A stretch of 64,000 nucleotides of DNA from Tetragenococcus halophilus subsp. halophilus DSM 20339 (GCF_003841405.1 NZ_PXYA01000001.1:310001-374000); one strand, 5' to 3'. Positions 26,402 to 36,345 are shown, numbered from the stretch's first letter. Numbers and translations: made by a program. Notes: generated by a model from the letters alone, not told the origin.

Positions 26402-27553
26402 TTATGAGAGCAAGAATTTTTCAAATACTTCGTTTCCTAGAAATAAACCTTTACGAGTCAACTTGAGATGATCGTTTTTAAAAGTTAATAATTGCGCATC
26501 GAATAGTTCAGGAAGAACTTCCTGGTATAAATCGGTAAGTTCTAAGTTGAATTTTTCTTTAAAACGATGCAAGGATACGCCTTCTTTTTTCCTTAATCCT
26601 AAAAATAATTCCTCTTCAATTTGGTTCTTAAAAGAAAGGTTTTCTGTTTCAATGATAGGTAACTGATTATTACGTAACAGGTTTAAGTAATGTTGAATAG
26701 GACCGAAATTTTTATAACGTTGTTGGTTTAGGTAGCTGCTAGCACCAGCGCCAAAACCATAATAATGCTCATTATTCCAATAAACTAGATTATGCTTTGA
26801 TTCCCATCCTTTTTTAGCGAAATTACTAACTTCATAGTGAGAAAATCCGGCTTTTTCCATCTCATTTATCGCTAGCTCGAACATTTTTGCTTCTTCTTCT
26901 TGTTCGGGCAATTCAATTTTTCCTCTTCTTACCCAATTCATAAACATTGTTTTATTTTCTAAAATTAAGGAATAAATCGCATAGTGAGGTAAATCAAGAG
27001 CGATCGCTTTTTCTAAAGTAATAAGAAAATCTGCAATGCTTTGTGCAGGCAGAGCATAAATTAAATCGATTGAAAGGTTGTCTATCTGATTTTTTTCTAT
27101 TAATTTTAATGTTTGGTATACATCTTCAGCAGTATGTTTACGGCCAATTCTTCTTAGAAGACGATTATCGAATGTTTGCACCCCCATTGAAAGGCGATTA
27201 ATTCCATAATTTTTAATGACATTTAGTTTTTCTTGCGTCAAATCACCAGGATTTGCTTCAATTGTAAATTCTTTGGTAGTTTCAACGGGCAGCAATTGAG
27301 TGATGCCACTGAGTAAATCATCTAATTGCTTAGCAGATAGACAAGTGGGCGTACCTCCTCCGATATAAATCGTTTGACTGGCATCTGTAGGATGAAGATC
27401 AAGTGTTAATTGTATTTCTTTTAATAACCCTTGGATATACTCATCGACAGGCTGCCCTTTTAAAAATACTTTATTAAAATTACAGTAAAAGCAAATATGT
27501 TCACAAAAAGGAATATGAATATATGAAGAGGTATTTTGTAGAACTTTTTCCAT
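26402..27553 (-). CDS. hemW: Radical SAM heme chaperone HemW
   Basis: 383 residues. The radical SAM motif C-x3-C-x2-C is at Cys17, Cys21 and Cys24 (PFCEHICFYCNF). IYIGGGTPTCLS and TIEANPGDLT match the SAM-binding region, and NRLSMGVQTFDNRLLRRIGR the HemN/HemW family. Often annotated as oxygen-independent coproporphyrinogen III oxidase, but this branch (HemW) acts as a heme-binding chaperone in Lactococcus. Start ATG behind AAAGGAG; a minus-strand extended -10 TGGTAAACT lies at 27600-27592. Divergent from hrcA. Confidence 0.9.
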   Translation of the reverse strand: MEKVLQNTSSYIHIPFCEHICFYCNFNKVFLKGQPVDEYIQGLLKEIQLTLDLHPTDASQTIYIGGGTPTCLSAKQLDDLLSGITQLLPVETTKEFTIEANPGDLTQEKLNVIKNYGINRLSMGVQTFDNRLLRRIGRKHTAEDVYQTLKLIEKNQIDNLSIDLIYALPAQSIADFLITLEKAIALDLPHYAIYSLILENKTMFMNWVRRGKIELPEQEEEAKMFELAINEMEKAGFSHYEVSNFAKKGWESKHNLVYWNNEHYYGFGAGASSYLNQQRYKNFGPIQHYLNLLRNNQLPIIETENLSFKNQIEEELFLGLRKKEGVSLHRFKEKFNLELTDLYQEVLPELFDAQLLTFKNDHLKLTRKGLFLGNEVFEKFLLS

Positions 27554-27645
27554 TAATTAATTGCTCCTTTAGCAAAGCATGTTTTGTCATTAGTTTACCA
27601 TAGTTATTTATAAACTTAGACGAATTTCTAGCTATTTCTCCAGAA

Positions 27646-27672
27646 TTAGCACTCTAACATAAAGAGTGCTAA
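27646..27672. promoter_or_regulatory. CIRCE operator 1 (HrcA binding site)
   Basis: Perfect consensus TTAGCACTC-N9-GAGTGCTAA. It lies 19 bases upstream of the hrcA -35 box and about 50 bases upstream of the hemW -10. Confidence 0.97.
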
Positions 27673-27690
27673 TTTTTTGAGCATTTCCTC

Positions 27691-27718
27691 TTGACATTCT
27701 TGTGATTTGTGGTATATT
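27691..27718 (+). promoter_or_regulatory. Promoter of the hrcA-grpE-dnaK operon
   Basis: TTGACA (27691-27696), 16-bp spacer and TATATT (27713-27718). Flanked by the two CIRCE elements. Confidence 0.85.
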
Positions 27719-27728
27719 AATAATCGTG

Positions 27729-27755
27729 TTAGCACTTAGATATAAGGAGTGCTAA
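27729..27755. promoter_or_regulatory. CIRCE operator 2 (HrcA binding site)
   Basis: TTAGCACTT-N9-GAGTGCTAA, one mismatch to the consensus in the left arm. It covers the transcript start region, a usual repression site. Confidence 0.96.
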
Positions 27756-27771
27756 TTAAAGGGTGATAAAT

Positions 27772-28812
27772 TTGTTGACGCAAAGACAAGATAATATTTT
27801 GCATCAAATTATTCATAATTATACAAATTTAGGAAAGCCAATTGGATCTAAAACGCTGATGGAAGAAGGGATCGCAGCTAGTTCAGCCACGATTAGAAAT
27901 GAGATGAAAACTCTCGAGGAATATGGGCTTTTGGTAAAACCACATTCTTCTTCAGGTCGTATCCCTTCGCTAAAGGGTTATCGCTACTATGTCGATTATC
28001 TGCTAGAACCAGAAAAGTTAAAAAAGAGCGAAGTAGACGTCATGCAGCAGTCCTTAGGAAAAGATTTTCATGAGATCAATGATATCATTGAACAATCAGC
28101 TAAAATTCTTTCTAAATTGACTAGCTATACGGCGCTATCGATTGGACCTGATGTAAGTAATAGAAAACTTACAGGTTTTAAAATGGTGCCACTTAATAAT
28201 CGGCAAGTGATCGCAATCATTGTAACTGACAAGGGAAATGTTGAAAATCAAGTATTTTCAATTCCTAAAAGCGTAGATAGTGAAGATCTTGAAAAAATGG
28301 TGCGAATCATCAATGATAAACTAATTGGTGAACCTTTATTAATAGTTTATCAACGCTTGCGAACTGAAATCCCGATGATTCTTCATAAGTATTTTCAAAC
28401 AACTGAAGGAATTCTTGATTTATTCAATAATATGTTGAGTGAAGCTTTTGAAGAAAAGATTTTTGTTGGCGGTCAGATGAATTTACTGAATTCCGATCAA
28501 ATCCAAAACATTGATCAGTTTAAATCCATGTATTTGTTTATGGAGAACTCGAAGCAATTGAATGAATTGTTGAGCACTAAAGATCAACCGATTCAAATTC
28601 GGATTGGGTCAGAATTGGGTAATGACTTACTAAGCGACATGAGTTTGATCCAAGCTAATTATGAGATTAAAGATCATGGCAATGGTACGATCGCATTATT
28701 AGGTTCGGCTAGTATGCCGTATTCGAAAATGCTTAGTTTACTTGATGTGTTTCGTCAAGAACTAGCAGAAACACTGGATGATTATTATCGTTCGATCGAT
28801 TCATTCGGCTGA
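27772..28812 (+). CDS. hrcA: Heat-inducible transcription repressor HrcA
   Basis: 346 residues from TTG 27772. The winged-helix N-terminal domain (LTQRQDNILHQIIHNY, then GKPIGSKTLMEEGIAASSAT and IRNEMKTLEEYGLL) is followed by the dimerisation domain. HrcA binds CIRCE and represses chaperone genes; GroEL helps its folding. A GTG at 27763 overlaps the site AAAGGGTGAT, so the TTG after it is preferred; TTG 27775 is a further option. Autoregulated through the two CIRCE sites upstream. Confidence 0.95.
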   Translation: MLTQRQDNILHQIIHNYTNLGKPIGSKTLMEEGIAASSATIRNEMKTLEEYGLLVKPHSSSGRIPSLKGYRYYVDYLLEPEKLKKSEVDVMQQSLGKDFHEINDIIEQSAKILSKLTSYTALSIGPDVSNRKLTGFKMVPLNNRQVIAIIVTDKGNVENQVFSIPKSVDSEDLEKMVRIINDKLIGEPLLIVYQRLRTEIPMILHKYFQTTEGILDLFNNMLSEAFEEKIFVGGQMNLLNSDQIQNIDQFKSMYLFMENSKQLNELLSTKDQPIQIRIGSELGNDLLSDMSLIQANYEIKDHGNGTIALLGSASMPYSKMLSLLDVFRQELAETLDDYYRSIDSFG

Positions 28813-28857
28813 TCTGCGTGAATTGTCAATTATTTATATAGAAAGGATGTTAGATGA

Positions 28858-29433
28858 TTGTCTGATAAAAAAAAGAATGCAGAAGAGTTTGAAGAAACAT
28901 TTTCTGACAAAACCAGTGAAGATGAATCAACTGTAGAAAATGAAACAGTTGAAGAAAATGAGAATGAAGATGTTCAAGCTATTTCAGAAGTTGATGACTT
29001 AAAAGCACAACTTGATGAAATGGAAGACAAATATCTTCGTGCTTCAGCTGAGCTTTCGAATATGAATAATCGTTTTCGTAACGAAAGACAAACATTGCAA
29101 AGGTATCGTTCACAAGATTTAGGAAAGAAATTACTTCCTGCAATTGATAATTTAGAACGTGCTGTAGCAATTGAAGTTGAAGGAGAACAAAACGAAAGCT
29201 TGAAAAAAGGGGTAGAGATGACTTTAGAAAGCTTACGTTCTGCCATGCAGGAAGAAGGAATTGAAGAAATTTCTGCCCAAGGTGAAACGTTTGACCCTAC
29301 ATTACATCAAGCTGTTCAAACAGTTCCTGCGACAGAGGACCATCCGGCAGAAACAGTCGTTGAAGTATTGCAAAAAGGTTATAAAATTTATGACCGTGTA
29401 CTTCGCGCCAGCATGGTAGTTGTCGCACAATAA
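28858..29433 (+). CDS. grpE: Nucleotide exchange factor GrpE
   Basis: 191 residues. Acidic, probably disordered N-terminus (1-45), long coiled coil (about 45-90), and the beta-wing domain with SLRSAMQEEGIEEISAQGET and VVEVLQKGYKIYDRVLRAS. It releases ADP from DnaK. Start codon TTG behind GAAAGGATG. Lies between hrcA and dnaK in the standard order. Confidence 0.97.
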   Translation: MSDKKKNAEEFEETFSDKTSEDESTVENETVEENENEDVQAISEVDDLKAQLDEMEDKYLRASAELSNMNNRFRNERQTLQRYRSQDLGKKLLPAIDNLERAVAIEVEGEQNESLKKGVEMTLESLRSAMQEEGIEEISAQGETFDPTLHQAVQTVPATEDHPAETVVEVLQKGYKIYDRVLRASMVVVAQ

Positions 29434-29486
29434 ATTAGTTTATTTCAATATTAAATGAATGATAAAATGACAAAGGAGATCATAGT

Positions 29487-31343
29487 ATGAGTAAGATAAT
29501 TGGTATTGACTTAGGTACAACAAATTCAGCCGTTTCAGTTTTAGAAGGCGGCGAATCGCAAATTATTACAAATCCAGAAGGAAATCGTACAACACCTTCT
29601 GCTGTAGCATTTAAAAATGGCGAAATTCAAGTAGGTGAAGTAGCAAAAAGACAAGCAGTTACAAACTCAGATACTGTTACTTCTATTAAGCGTCATATTG
29701 GTGAAGATGGTTATAAGGTAGAAGCGAACAATAAATCTTATACACCACAAGAAATTTCAGCAATGATTTTGCAACACATTAAAAGCTTTTCAGAAGATTA
29801 TCTAGGCGAAGAAGTTGAAAAAGCTGTTATTACAGTTCCTGCTTATTTCAATGACTCACAACGTCAAGCAACTAAAGATGCTGGTAAGATCGCTGGATTA
29901 GAAGTTGAACGTATTGTAAATGAACCAACTGCAGCTGCTTTAGCTTACGGTTTAGATAAAACTGAACAAGATGAAAAAATCTTAGTATTTGACCTTGGTG
30001 GCGGTACTTTTGACGTTTCCATCTTAGAATTAGGTGACGGTGTATTTGATGTGTTATCTACTGCCGGTGACAACAAGCTAGGTGGAGATGACTTTGACGA
30101 AAAAATCATTGATTACATGGTGAGTGAATTCAAAAAAGAAAATGGCATTGATTTAAGTAAAGACAAAATGGCTTTACAACGTCTAAAGGACGCTGCTGAA
30201 AAAGCGAAGAAAGACTTATCAGGCGTTTCAAGTACACAAATCAGTTTACCATTTATTACAGCTGGTGAAGATGGCCCTCTTCATCTAGAAATGAATATGA
30301 CTCGTGCAAAATTCGATGAATTAACAAGTAGTTTAGTTGATCGTACAAAAGAACCTGTACGCCAAGCTTTGAAAGATGCTGATTTATCTCAATCTGATAT
30401 TGATCAAGTCATCTTGGTTGGTGGTTCGACTCGTATTCCATCTGTTGTTGAATCAGTACGTAAAGAAACAGGTAAAGAACCAAATAAATCAGTGAACCCG
30501 GACGAAGTAGTTGCTATGGGTGCTGCTATCCAAGCTGGTGTTATTAGTGGTGATGTTAAAGACGTTGTATTACTTGATGTAACACCTCTATCTCTAGGAA
30601 TTGAAACTATGGGTGGTGTATTTACGAAGTTGATCGATCGTAATACTACGATTCCAACAAGTAAATCTCAAGTATTCTCTACAGCAGCTGATAATCAACC
30701 AGCCGTAGATATTCACGTATTGCAAGGTGAACGTCCAATGGCAGCTGATAACAAGACATTAGGTCGTTTCCAATTAACAGATATCCCAGCAGCTCCACGT
30801 GGTGTACCACAAATTGAAGTTAGCTTTGATATCGACAAAAACGGTATTGTAAATGTTTCAGCTAAAGATTTGGGTACACAAAAAGAACAAAAAATTACCA
30901 TTCAATCTTCTTCCGGTTTATCAGATGACGAAATTGATAAAATGGTTAAAGATGCTGAAGCAAACGCTGAAGCCGATGAAAAACGTAAAGAAGAAGTTGA
31001 TCTACGTAACGAAGTAGATACACTGTTATTTACGGTAGATAAGACATTGAGTGACCTTGATGGTAAAGTGGACGAAGAAGAAGTCAAAAAAGCTGAAAAT
31101 GCACGTGATGAATTAAAAGCTGCAGTAGAAGCTGACGACATCGAAGACATGAAAACTAAACGCGATGCATTGAATGAAATCGTACAAAACTTGAGTGTTA
31201 AGATGTACGAACAAGCGTCACAAGAACAACAAGGCGATCAAGCAGCCCAAGGTTCAGATGATGCTTCTAACGCTTCTGGTGACGATGATGTAGTGGATGC
31301 AGATTTTGAAGAAGTAGATGACGATGATAACGATAATCAATAA
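29487..31343 (+). CDS. dnaK: Chaperone DnaK (Hsp70)
   Basis: 618 residues. ATPase domain from [19 protein letters not shown] to about 360, linker [18 protein letters not shown], substrate-binding domain, helical lid and an acidic C-terminal tail ([16 protein letters not shown]). ATP-driven protein folding with DnaJ and GrpE. The 24-residue gap typical of Gram-positive DnaK in the ATPase domain fits the total length. Preceded by CAAAGGAGATC; followed by a terminator that partly separates dnaJ. Confidence 0.98.
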   Translation: MSKIIGIDLGTTNSAVSVLEGGESQIITNPEGNRTTPSAVAFKNGEIQVGEVAKRQAVTNSDTVTSIKRHIGEDGYKVEANNKSYTPQEISAMILQHIKSFSEDYLGEEVEKAVITVPAYFNDSQRQATKDAGKIAGLEVERIVNEPTAAALAYGLDKTEQDEKILVFDLGGGTFDVSILELGDGVFDVLSTAGDNKLGGDDFDEKIIDYMVSEFKKENGIDLSKDKMALQRLKDAAEKAKKDLSGVSSTQISLPFITAGEDGPLHLEMNMTRAKFDELTSSLVDRTKEPVRQALKDADLSQSDIDQVILVGGSTRIPSVVESVRKETGKEPNKSVNPDEVVAMGAAIQAGVISGDVKDVVLLDVTPLSLGIETMGGVFTKLIDRNTTIPTSKSQVFSTAADNQPAVDIHVLQGERPMAADNKTLGRFQLTDIPAAPRGVPQIEVSFDIDKNGIVNVSAKDLGTQKEQKITIQSSSGLSDDEIDKMVKDAEANAEADEKRKEEVDLRNEVDTLLFTVDKTLSDLDGKVDEEEVKKAENARDELKAAVEADDIEDMKTKRDALNEIVQNLSVKMYEQASQEQQGDQAAQGSDDASNASGDDDVVDADFEEVDDDDNDNQ

Positions 31344-31356
31344 TTTCGTTATTTGG

Positions 31357-31391
31357 GAAAAAGCCAAAGACATCCACTTTGGCTTTTTCTT
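31357..31391 (+). terminator. Terminator between dnaK and dnaJ
   Basis: 13-bp stem (31357-31369 with 31377-31389), 7-base loop and T-rich end. dnaJ therefore has its own promoter or depends on read-through. Confidence 0.85.
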
Positions 31392-31526
31392 TTGAAATAT
31401 TGTCTATTATAGTGATGAATCGGTCTTTTCTTTTTAATTTAAGTATTTTTATAAAATAATGTTTCTTCTGCATAATTTATGATAAAATACGAAAGACTGT
31501 TAAAGTATTAGATGGAGGGAAAGCCA

Positions 31527-32681
31527 ATGGCAACAAAACGAGATTATTATGAAGTCCTAGGTGTAGACAAAGGGGCTTCAGATGATGAAATCAAAAAGGC
31601 ATATCGTAAGCTTTCCAAAAAATATCATCCAGACGTCAACCAAGAAGCTGATGCAGAAGAGAAGTTTAAAGAAATTTCAGAAGCCTATGAAACACTAAGC
31701 GACCCACAAAAACGTGCAGCTTATGATCAATATGGTCATGCAGGTGCAGACGCCAATTTCGGCGGCGGTGGTGCTGGTGGATTTGGCGGCTTCGGTGGAG
31801 GCTTCTCAGACGCTGGTGGTTTCGGTGGCTTTGAAGATATTTTTGAATCTTTCTTCGGTGGTGGCCGTTCTGCAGATCCAAATGCGCCACGACAAGGTGA
31901 TGATTTACAATATTCAATCAATCTGACTTTTGAAGAAGCGGTATTTGGAAAAGATACAGAAGTTTCGTATAAACGTAATGAAGTTTGTCATACTTGCGGT
32001 GGAAATGGAGCCAAACCAGGTACGCAACCAGAAACTTGTCACAAATGTAAGGGATCTGGGACGATCAATGCTGAACGTCAAACGCCACTTGGTCGAGTAA
32101 TGACAAGACAAACTTGCGATGTTTGTCACGGAACTGGTAAAGAAATCAAAGAAGTTTGCGAAACATGTCATGGTACAGGACATGAAAAGAAAACACATAG
32201 TGTTAATGTTTCTGTTCCAGCTGGTGTAGAAGATGGACAACAAATGAGGCTAGCTAACCAAGGGGAAGCTGGCACTAACGGTGGACCTTATGGCGATCTA
32301 TATGTTGTCTTTTATGTAGCAGAAAGTGATATTTTTGATCGTGATGGATCGGAAATTTATTACGAATTGCCAATCAACTTTGTACAAGCAGCTTTAGGTG
32401 ATGAAGTCGATGTACCAACTGTTCATGGAAATGTAAAATTGAAGATTCCAGCTGGTACACAAACAAGTACGAAATTCCGTCTGCGCGGTAAAGGCGCACC
32501 TCGTTTAAGAGGAAATAGTACGGGAGATCAACAAGTAACGGTGAAGATTATCACTCCGAAGAACTTGAATGAAGAACAAAGAGAAGCATTGCGGAATTTT
32601 GCTGAATTAACGGGACAAAGTACAGAAGAACAACAATCAGAAGGTTTTTTCGACAAGATGAAAGATGCTTTTAAAAAATAA
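31527..32681 (+). CDS. dnaJ: Chaperone DnaJ (Hsp40)
   Basis: 384 residues from ATG 31527 (behind GGAGGGAA; an upstream in-frame ATG overlaps that site). J domain with the HPD motif (KYHPDVN), Gly/Phe-rich linker, four Cys-rich zinc motifs ([32 protein letters not shown]) and two C-terminal substrate domains. It stimulates DnaK ATPase and delivers clients. No CIRCE element was seen between dnaK and dnaJ. Confidence 0.97.
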   Translation: MATKRDYYEVLGVDKGASDDEIKKAYRKLSKKYHPDVNQEADAEEKFKEISEAYETLSDPQKRAAYDQYGHAGADANFGGGGAGGFGGFGGGFSDAGGFGGFEDIFESFFGGGRSADPNAPRQGDDLQYSINLTFEEAVFGKDTEVSYKRNEVCHTCGGNGAKPGTQPETCHKCKGSGTINAERQTPLGRVMTRQTCDVCHGTGKEIKEVCETCHGTGHEKKTHSVNVSVPAGVEDGQQMRLANQGEAGTNGGPYGDLYVVFYVAESDIFDRDGSEIYYELPINFVQAALGDEVDVPTVHGNVKLKIPAGTQTSTKFRLRGKGAPRLRGNSTGDQQVTVKIITPKNLNEEQREALRNFAELTGQSTEEQQSEGFFDKMKDAFKK

Positions 32682-32686
32682 AAGAG

Positions 32687-32724
32687 AAAGTGGAGATCAT
32701 ATAATAGTTGATCTCCACTTTTTT
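32687..32724 (+). terminator. Terminator of dnaJ
   Basis: 13-bp perfect stem (32687-32699 with 32709-32721) and six T. Confidence 0.9.
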
Positions 32725-32733
32725 GCTGTGAAT

Positions 32734-32871
32734 CACTACGATTCAGCGACCATAGGGAGCTGAGAGTAGATCCTTCAAAGCCTTAGCGACTTGTCGGCTT
32801 AGGCCTTGATGAGATCGAAGCGTAAGCGAAGAGATGAACAGTACTAGGGCGAGAGAAAGCGAGGCGTAGTG
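32734..32871. other. GC-richer structured element with inverted ends
   Basis: This 138-bp stretch is clearly richer in G+C than the DNA around it. It starts with CACTACG (32734-32740) and ends with CGTAGTG (32865-32871), a perfect inverted pair. Inside, GCCTTAGCGAC and GTCGGCTTAGGC (about 32780-32803) form a near-perfect hairpin. The word AGCGA recurs at 32745, 32785 and 32825, 40 bp apart. It has no convincing open frame. It may be a small mobile repeat or an untranslated RNA; identity unknown. Confidence 0.45.
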
Positions 32872-33076
32872 TCCTTTATCCTATTGTTGTAATTTTTAAT
32901 TACTATATTCGAGTAAAAGGTGGGTAAATTGAAAAAATTATTTATTCAGCTGTTGAATAAATAAAAAAAAGATTAAAATTAAAAAATGCGGAATTGATTT
33001 GTCATAACCCGTCGAAGAAGAAGCAGAGATTGTAGATGAAGAGTAAATTTTCTCAAATAAAATTAAATACTGTTAA

Positions 33077-33164
33077 ATAGCACAAAGAAACAAGAAAGCT
33101 ATGTTGTATGAGGAAGAGATAGCATAAAGAAACAGGAAAGCTATGTTGTATGGGAAGAGATAGC
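33077..33164. repeat. Tandem palindromic repeat array 4, two copies plus a partial, period 41-42 bp
   Basis: Units start with ATAGC at 33077, 33119 and 33160 (steps of 42 and 41). The two complete units have a right arm GCTAT exactly 21 bp after the unit start (33098, 33140). Copies 1 and 2 agree at nearly every base. The third copy is cut short where the glnQ terminator begins. Confidence 0.88.
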
Positions 33165-33165
33165 A

Positions 33166-33196
33166 CAAAGAAAAGTTCTCGCTACAAACGAGAACT
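33166..33196 (-). terminator. Terminator of glnPQ
   Basis: 8-bp stem (33196-33189 with 33181-33174 on the minus strand), 7-base loop, then TTTTCTTT on the minus strand. Confidence 0.75.
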
Positions 33197-33208
33197 CCTT
33201 TTTACTAT

Positions 33209-33946
33209 TTAGATATTTAATACTTTGTCTAGGAAATCTTTCGTTCGCTCGTTTTTAGGATGATTGAAAACTTCATCGGGTTTGCCATCTTCTAAGAAAT
33301 AACCGTCATCAATGAACATTATACGATTTGCAACCTCTTTGGCAAATCCCATTTCATGGGTAACAATGACCATTGTCATTCCTTGATCTGCTAATTTTTT
33401 CATGACTTTCAAAACGTCTCCGACCATTTCGGGGTCTAATGCAGAAGTAGGCTCATCAAATAACATGATATCTGGATTCATAGCTAAAGCACGGGCGATG
33501 GCTACACGTTGCTTTTGTCCGCCAGAAAGACTTTCAGGATAGACATTCTTTTTATCTGATAGTCCAACTGTTTGTAATAATTCATCTGCTCGCTCTTCTG
33601 TCTCTTTTTTGTTTTTACCTTTTACATCTAGAGGTGCTAAAGTAATATTTTCTAAAACAGATAAGTGAGGGAACAAATTAAAATGTTGAAAAACCATGCC
33701 AATATGTTGACGTATTTGATTAATGTCAGTTTTTTTATCGGTCAAATGCTCACCATCAATGATAATTTGTCCGCTAGTAGCTTCTTCTAAACGATTCAGA
33801 CATCTTAAAAAGGTGGATTTACCGGAGCCGGAAGGACCGATAACACAGATAACTTCACCTTCTTTAATGCTTGTTGTAATGTCGTTTAATACAGTATTAT
33901 CTCCGAATTTTTTCACTAGATTTTCAATTGCAATTTTTTCCTTCAT
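33209..33946 (-). CDS. glnQ: Glutamine/glutamate ABC transporter ATP-binding protein
   Basis: 245 residues. Walker [11 protein letters not shown]-loop [16 protein letters not shown], signature [16 protein letters not shown], Walker [15 protein letters not shown] and the H-loop THEMG are all present. As in polar amino-acid importers of the GlnQ/HisP group, it drives the GlnP permease encoded directly upstream; the ATG follows the glnP stop by one base, so translation is coupled. Confidence 0.93.
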   Translation of the reverse strand: MKEKIAIENLVKKFGDNTVLNDITTSIKEGEVICVIGPSGSGKSTFLRCLNRLEEATSGQIIIDGEHLTDKKTDINQIRQHIGMVFQHFNLFPHLSVLENITLAPLDVKGKNKKETEERADELLQTVGLSDKKNVYPESLSGGQKQRVAIARALAMNPDIMLFDEPTSALDPEMVGDVLKVMKKLADQGMTMVIVTHEMGFAKEVANRIMFIDDGYFLEDGKPDEVFNHPKNERTKDFLDKVLNI

Positions 33947-33947
33947 A

Positions 33948-36113
33948 TTATTTCACCTTCTTTTCAAGTACTTTTGCAAGTTTTGTTAAAGCAGTAATTA
34001 CAATCAAGTACATAATTGCAATAATCAAATATACATAAGTACTTTGCATTGTTCGTGCAACAATGATTTTTCCTGTTTGTAATAATTCGACAACCCCGAT
34101 AACAGAAATGATTGTGGTATCTTTTAAAGAGATAACGAATTGATTGACAAAAGATGGAATCATAATTTTGATTGCTTGTGGTAAAATGATTTTTTGCATC
34201 GTTTTGTTATAGGTTAATCCTAGACTTCGCGAGGCCTCCATTTGTCCTGTTGGCACGGCATTTATTCCACCTCTGACAATTTCTGCAATATAAGCACTAG
34301 CGTTTAATGTCAATGTGATAACACCTGCTGTAAAGTCAGGAATGGTTATGCCAATTGCATCAGATAAACCAAAGAAAATAAAGAAGGCCAAAACCATCAT
34401 CGGTATACCACGAATCACATCAACATAAATTGAAGCGATCATTCGTAATGTTTTAATAGGTGCTACACTAAAGAGACCTATGATAACACCAACGATCAAA
34501 GCTAAAGCAAAAGAAATCAAAGCTAAAGCCATCGTTTTCCATAAACCGTTCAATAATACTTTATAGTTATTTTTAATTAAGCCGATAAGAGAAGATTCAT
34601 CGGCAGAAGATTCGCTGGCCGTAGCATCTCCGCTATCATCGATATAATTTGCAATAATTTGGTCGTATTCACCAGTTCGTTGCATCTCTTTTAAACCTTC
34701 ATTGAACATTTCTAATAGTTCAGGATTTTCTCCCTTTTTAACTGCAAAGCCGTATTCACCACCAGATTCGCGTTCAATAGGTGTCTCAAGTGCCTGTCCT
34801 TGAGCAACGGAATAACCTATAACCGGGTAATCATCCATTAAAGCATCGATTGCATCAACGCTTACAGCCTCATATAGCTGATCAGCATCGTCATATAATT
34901 TTACATTATAACCGTATTCGTCCTCATGCTCATCTAAAAAGTCAGCACTTTCGGTTCCAACCTTAGCTCCCACAGTTTTTCCGTCTAAATCTTCATAAGA
35001 GCTGATATCATCATCGTTACCTTCTTGTACGGCTAATTGAATACCACTTTCAAAATAAGAATCCGAAAAATCAAAACTTTCTTCTCGTTCATCTGTGATA
35101 GACATTCCAGCAATCATACCATCTGCTTGATTGCCTTCAACAGCTTGCACTGCACCGGAAAAGCCTATATGGTTGAAAGTAATGTTGAAATCTTGTAATT
35201 CGGCAGCACGCTTCATTAAATCAACATCGATACCAATATATTCATTTTCATCGTTTTGAAATTCAAAAGGCGCAAAAGCAGTGTCACTAGCAATTACATA
35301 TTCGTCTTTTTTGGCTTCTACATTTTTCATCTCGCCAGATTCTTCGCTGTTACCCTCTGTTTCTACATATTTATCGACGATTTCATCATATTCTCCAGAG
35401 TCTTTCAATTTCTTTAATCCAGCATTGAATTTTTCTAGCAGTTCTTCATTCTGCCCTTTTTTAACTGCAAAACCATAGGGATTTCCCGCCTCTGGTTCAC
35501 CAACTAAGGATAATTCTTCTCCTTGTTTAATTGCATAACCAAGGACTGGAAAATCATCAAAAATAGCTTCGACGGTGTTATTGTCAACAGCTCCATAAAG
35601 TCCAGACGCATCATCGTAGTTTTTAACATCAAAGTTATATTTATCTTTATTATCTTCTAAAAAATCTGCACTTTCGGTACCCACTTTAGCGCCTACCGTT
35701 TTACCCTCTAAGTCCTTGTAAGATTTTATCTCATCATTCCCCTGGGCAACTGCCATTTGTATACCGCTGTCGTAGTAGGGGTCGGAAAAGTCAAAACTTT
35801 GCTCCCTTTCTTCAGTGATCGACATTCCTGCGATCATGCCATCAAGTTGATTAGATTGTACGCCTTGCACCGAACTATCGAATCCTAAAGGACGTAAATT
35901 TATTTTAAATCCTTGATCTTCGGCGATCGCATTTAATATATCAATATCGATACCTTCGTATTCGTTATCATCATTTTGAAATTCGAAAGGAGCAAATGTC
36001 ACATCTGTTCCAATATCATAGGTTTTTTCCGCAGCTGAAACAGTTTTACTCCCACAAAAAAATAAAGTAATAAACACAGAAAGTAACGAAATAAGTATCG
36101 TTCTTTTTTTCAT
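33948..36113 (-). CDS. glnP: Glutamine ABC transporter: two substrate-binding domains fused to the permease
   Basis: 721 residues. Signal sequence (1-28), two family 3 solute-binding domains in tandem (about 30-255 and 270-490), each with [18 protein letters not shown]-like and [17 protein letters not shown]-like motifs, then a permease domain (about 505-720) with the EAA-type loop [20 protein letters not shown]. This is the layout of Lactococcus GlnP, in which the two receptors differ in affinity for Asn, Gln and Glu. The receptors would be outside, tethered to the membrane channel. ATG start behind AAAGGAGG. Confidence 0.94.
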   Translation of the reverse strand: MKKRTILISLLSVFITLFFCGSKTVSAAEKTYDIGTDVTFAPFEFQNDDNEYEGIDIDILNAIAEDQGFKINLRPLGFDSSVQGVQSNQLDGMIAGMSITEEREQSFDFSDPYYDSGIQMAVAQGNDEIKSYKDLEGKTVGAKVGTESADFLEDNKDKYNFDVKNYDDASGLYGAVDNNTVEAIFDDFPVLGYAIKQGEELSLVGEPEAGNPYGFAVKKGQNEELLEKFNAGLKKLKDSGEYDEIVDKYVETEGNSEESGEMKNVEAKKDEYVIASDTAFAPFEFQNDENEYIGIDVDLMKRAAELQDFNITFNHIGFSGAVQAVEGNQADGMIAGMSITDEREESFDFSDSYFESGIQLAVQEGNDDDISSYEDLDGKTVGAKVGTESADFLDEHEDEYGYNVKLYDDADQLYEAVSVDAIDALMDDYPVIGYSVAQGQALETPIERESGGEYGFAVKKGENPELLEMFNEGLKEMQRTGEYDQIIANYIDDSGDATASESSADESSLIGLIKNNYKVLLNGLWKTMALALISFALALIVGVIIGLFSVAPIKTLRMIASIYVDVIRGIPMMVLAFFIFFGLSDAIGITIPDFTAGVITLTLNASAYIAEIVRGGINAVPTGQMEASRSLGLTYNKTMQKIILPQAIKIMIPSFVNQFVISLKDTTIISVIGVVELLQTGKIIVARTMQSTYVYLIIAIMYLIVITALTKLAKVLEKKVK

Positions 36114-36198
36114 TTAAAAATTCCTCCTTTAAAGACAATTGAAAATCAGGGTCTAGATTAAAATAAATTATTTCCGTTAAATTGTCTTAATAAAGAAG

Positions 36199-36228
36199 AT
36201 TATATCCTAAAGTTTTTAAACAAAGCAA
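36199..36228 (-). promoter_or_regulatory. Promoter of glnPQ
   Basis: On the minus strand TTGCTT (36228-36223), 18-bp spacer and TATAAT (36204-36199). The predicted leader is about 80 bases. Confidence 0.7.
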
Positions 36229-36328
36229 GAAAATTAGAATAAAAAATACAAAAATGTCTAAAAAAATCACGAATTACGTAAGAAAACCTAACATTTTAGA
36301 GAAATTATAGAAAAAAGTAAAAAAATAG

Positions 36329-36342
36329 CGAAAGTACGTTCG
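36329..36342. promoter_or_regulatory. LexA (DinR)-type SOS box upstream of uvrBA
   Basis: CGAAAGTACGTTCG matches the Gram-positive LexA box CGAAC-RNRY-GTTCG at 13 of 14 positions. It lies just upstream of the extended -10 TGTTAGAAT (36346-36354), so bound LexA would block RNA polymerase. Confidence 0.85.
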
Positions 36343-36345
36343 GTG

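Larger units (their letters stand above)
32872..33208. other. Gap downstream of glnQ
   Basis: 337 bases of AT-rich DNA. It holds a palindrome (32938-32948 with 32954-32964) that on the minus strand is followed by a T-run and could be a second terminator for glnPQ, array 4 (33077-33164), and the glnQ terminator. No gene seen. Confidence 0.45.

Noticed and set aside
27763-27771. GTG 27763 as hrcA start
   Set aside because: It lies within the ribosome-binding sequence AAAGGGTGAT; TTG 27772 gives the N-terminus expected for HrcA.
31666-31926. Extra open frames within the Gly/Phe region of dnaJ
   Set aside because: They arise from the repeated GGTGGT-type codons; the dnaJ frame has all domains and signals.
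32938-32964. Palindrome as an origin or attachment site
   Set aside because: It is a simple AT-rich stem with a T-run on the minus strand and is better explained as a possible back-up terminator for glnPQ.
8555-33164. CRISPR arrays
   Set aside because: The tandem units are whole-unit repeats without unique spacers, sequence identity is low, and no cas genes are present.
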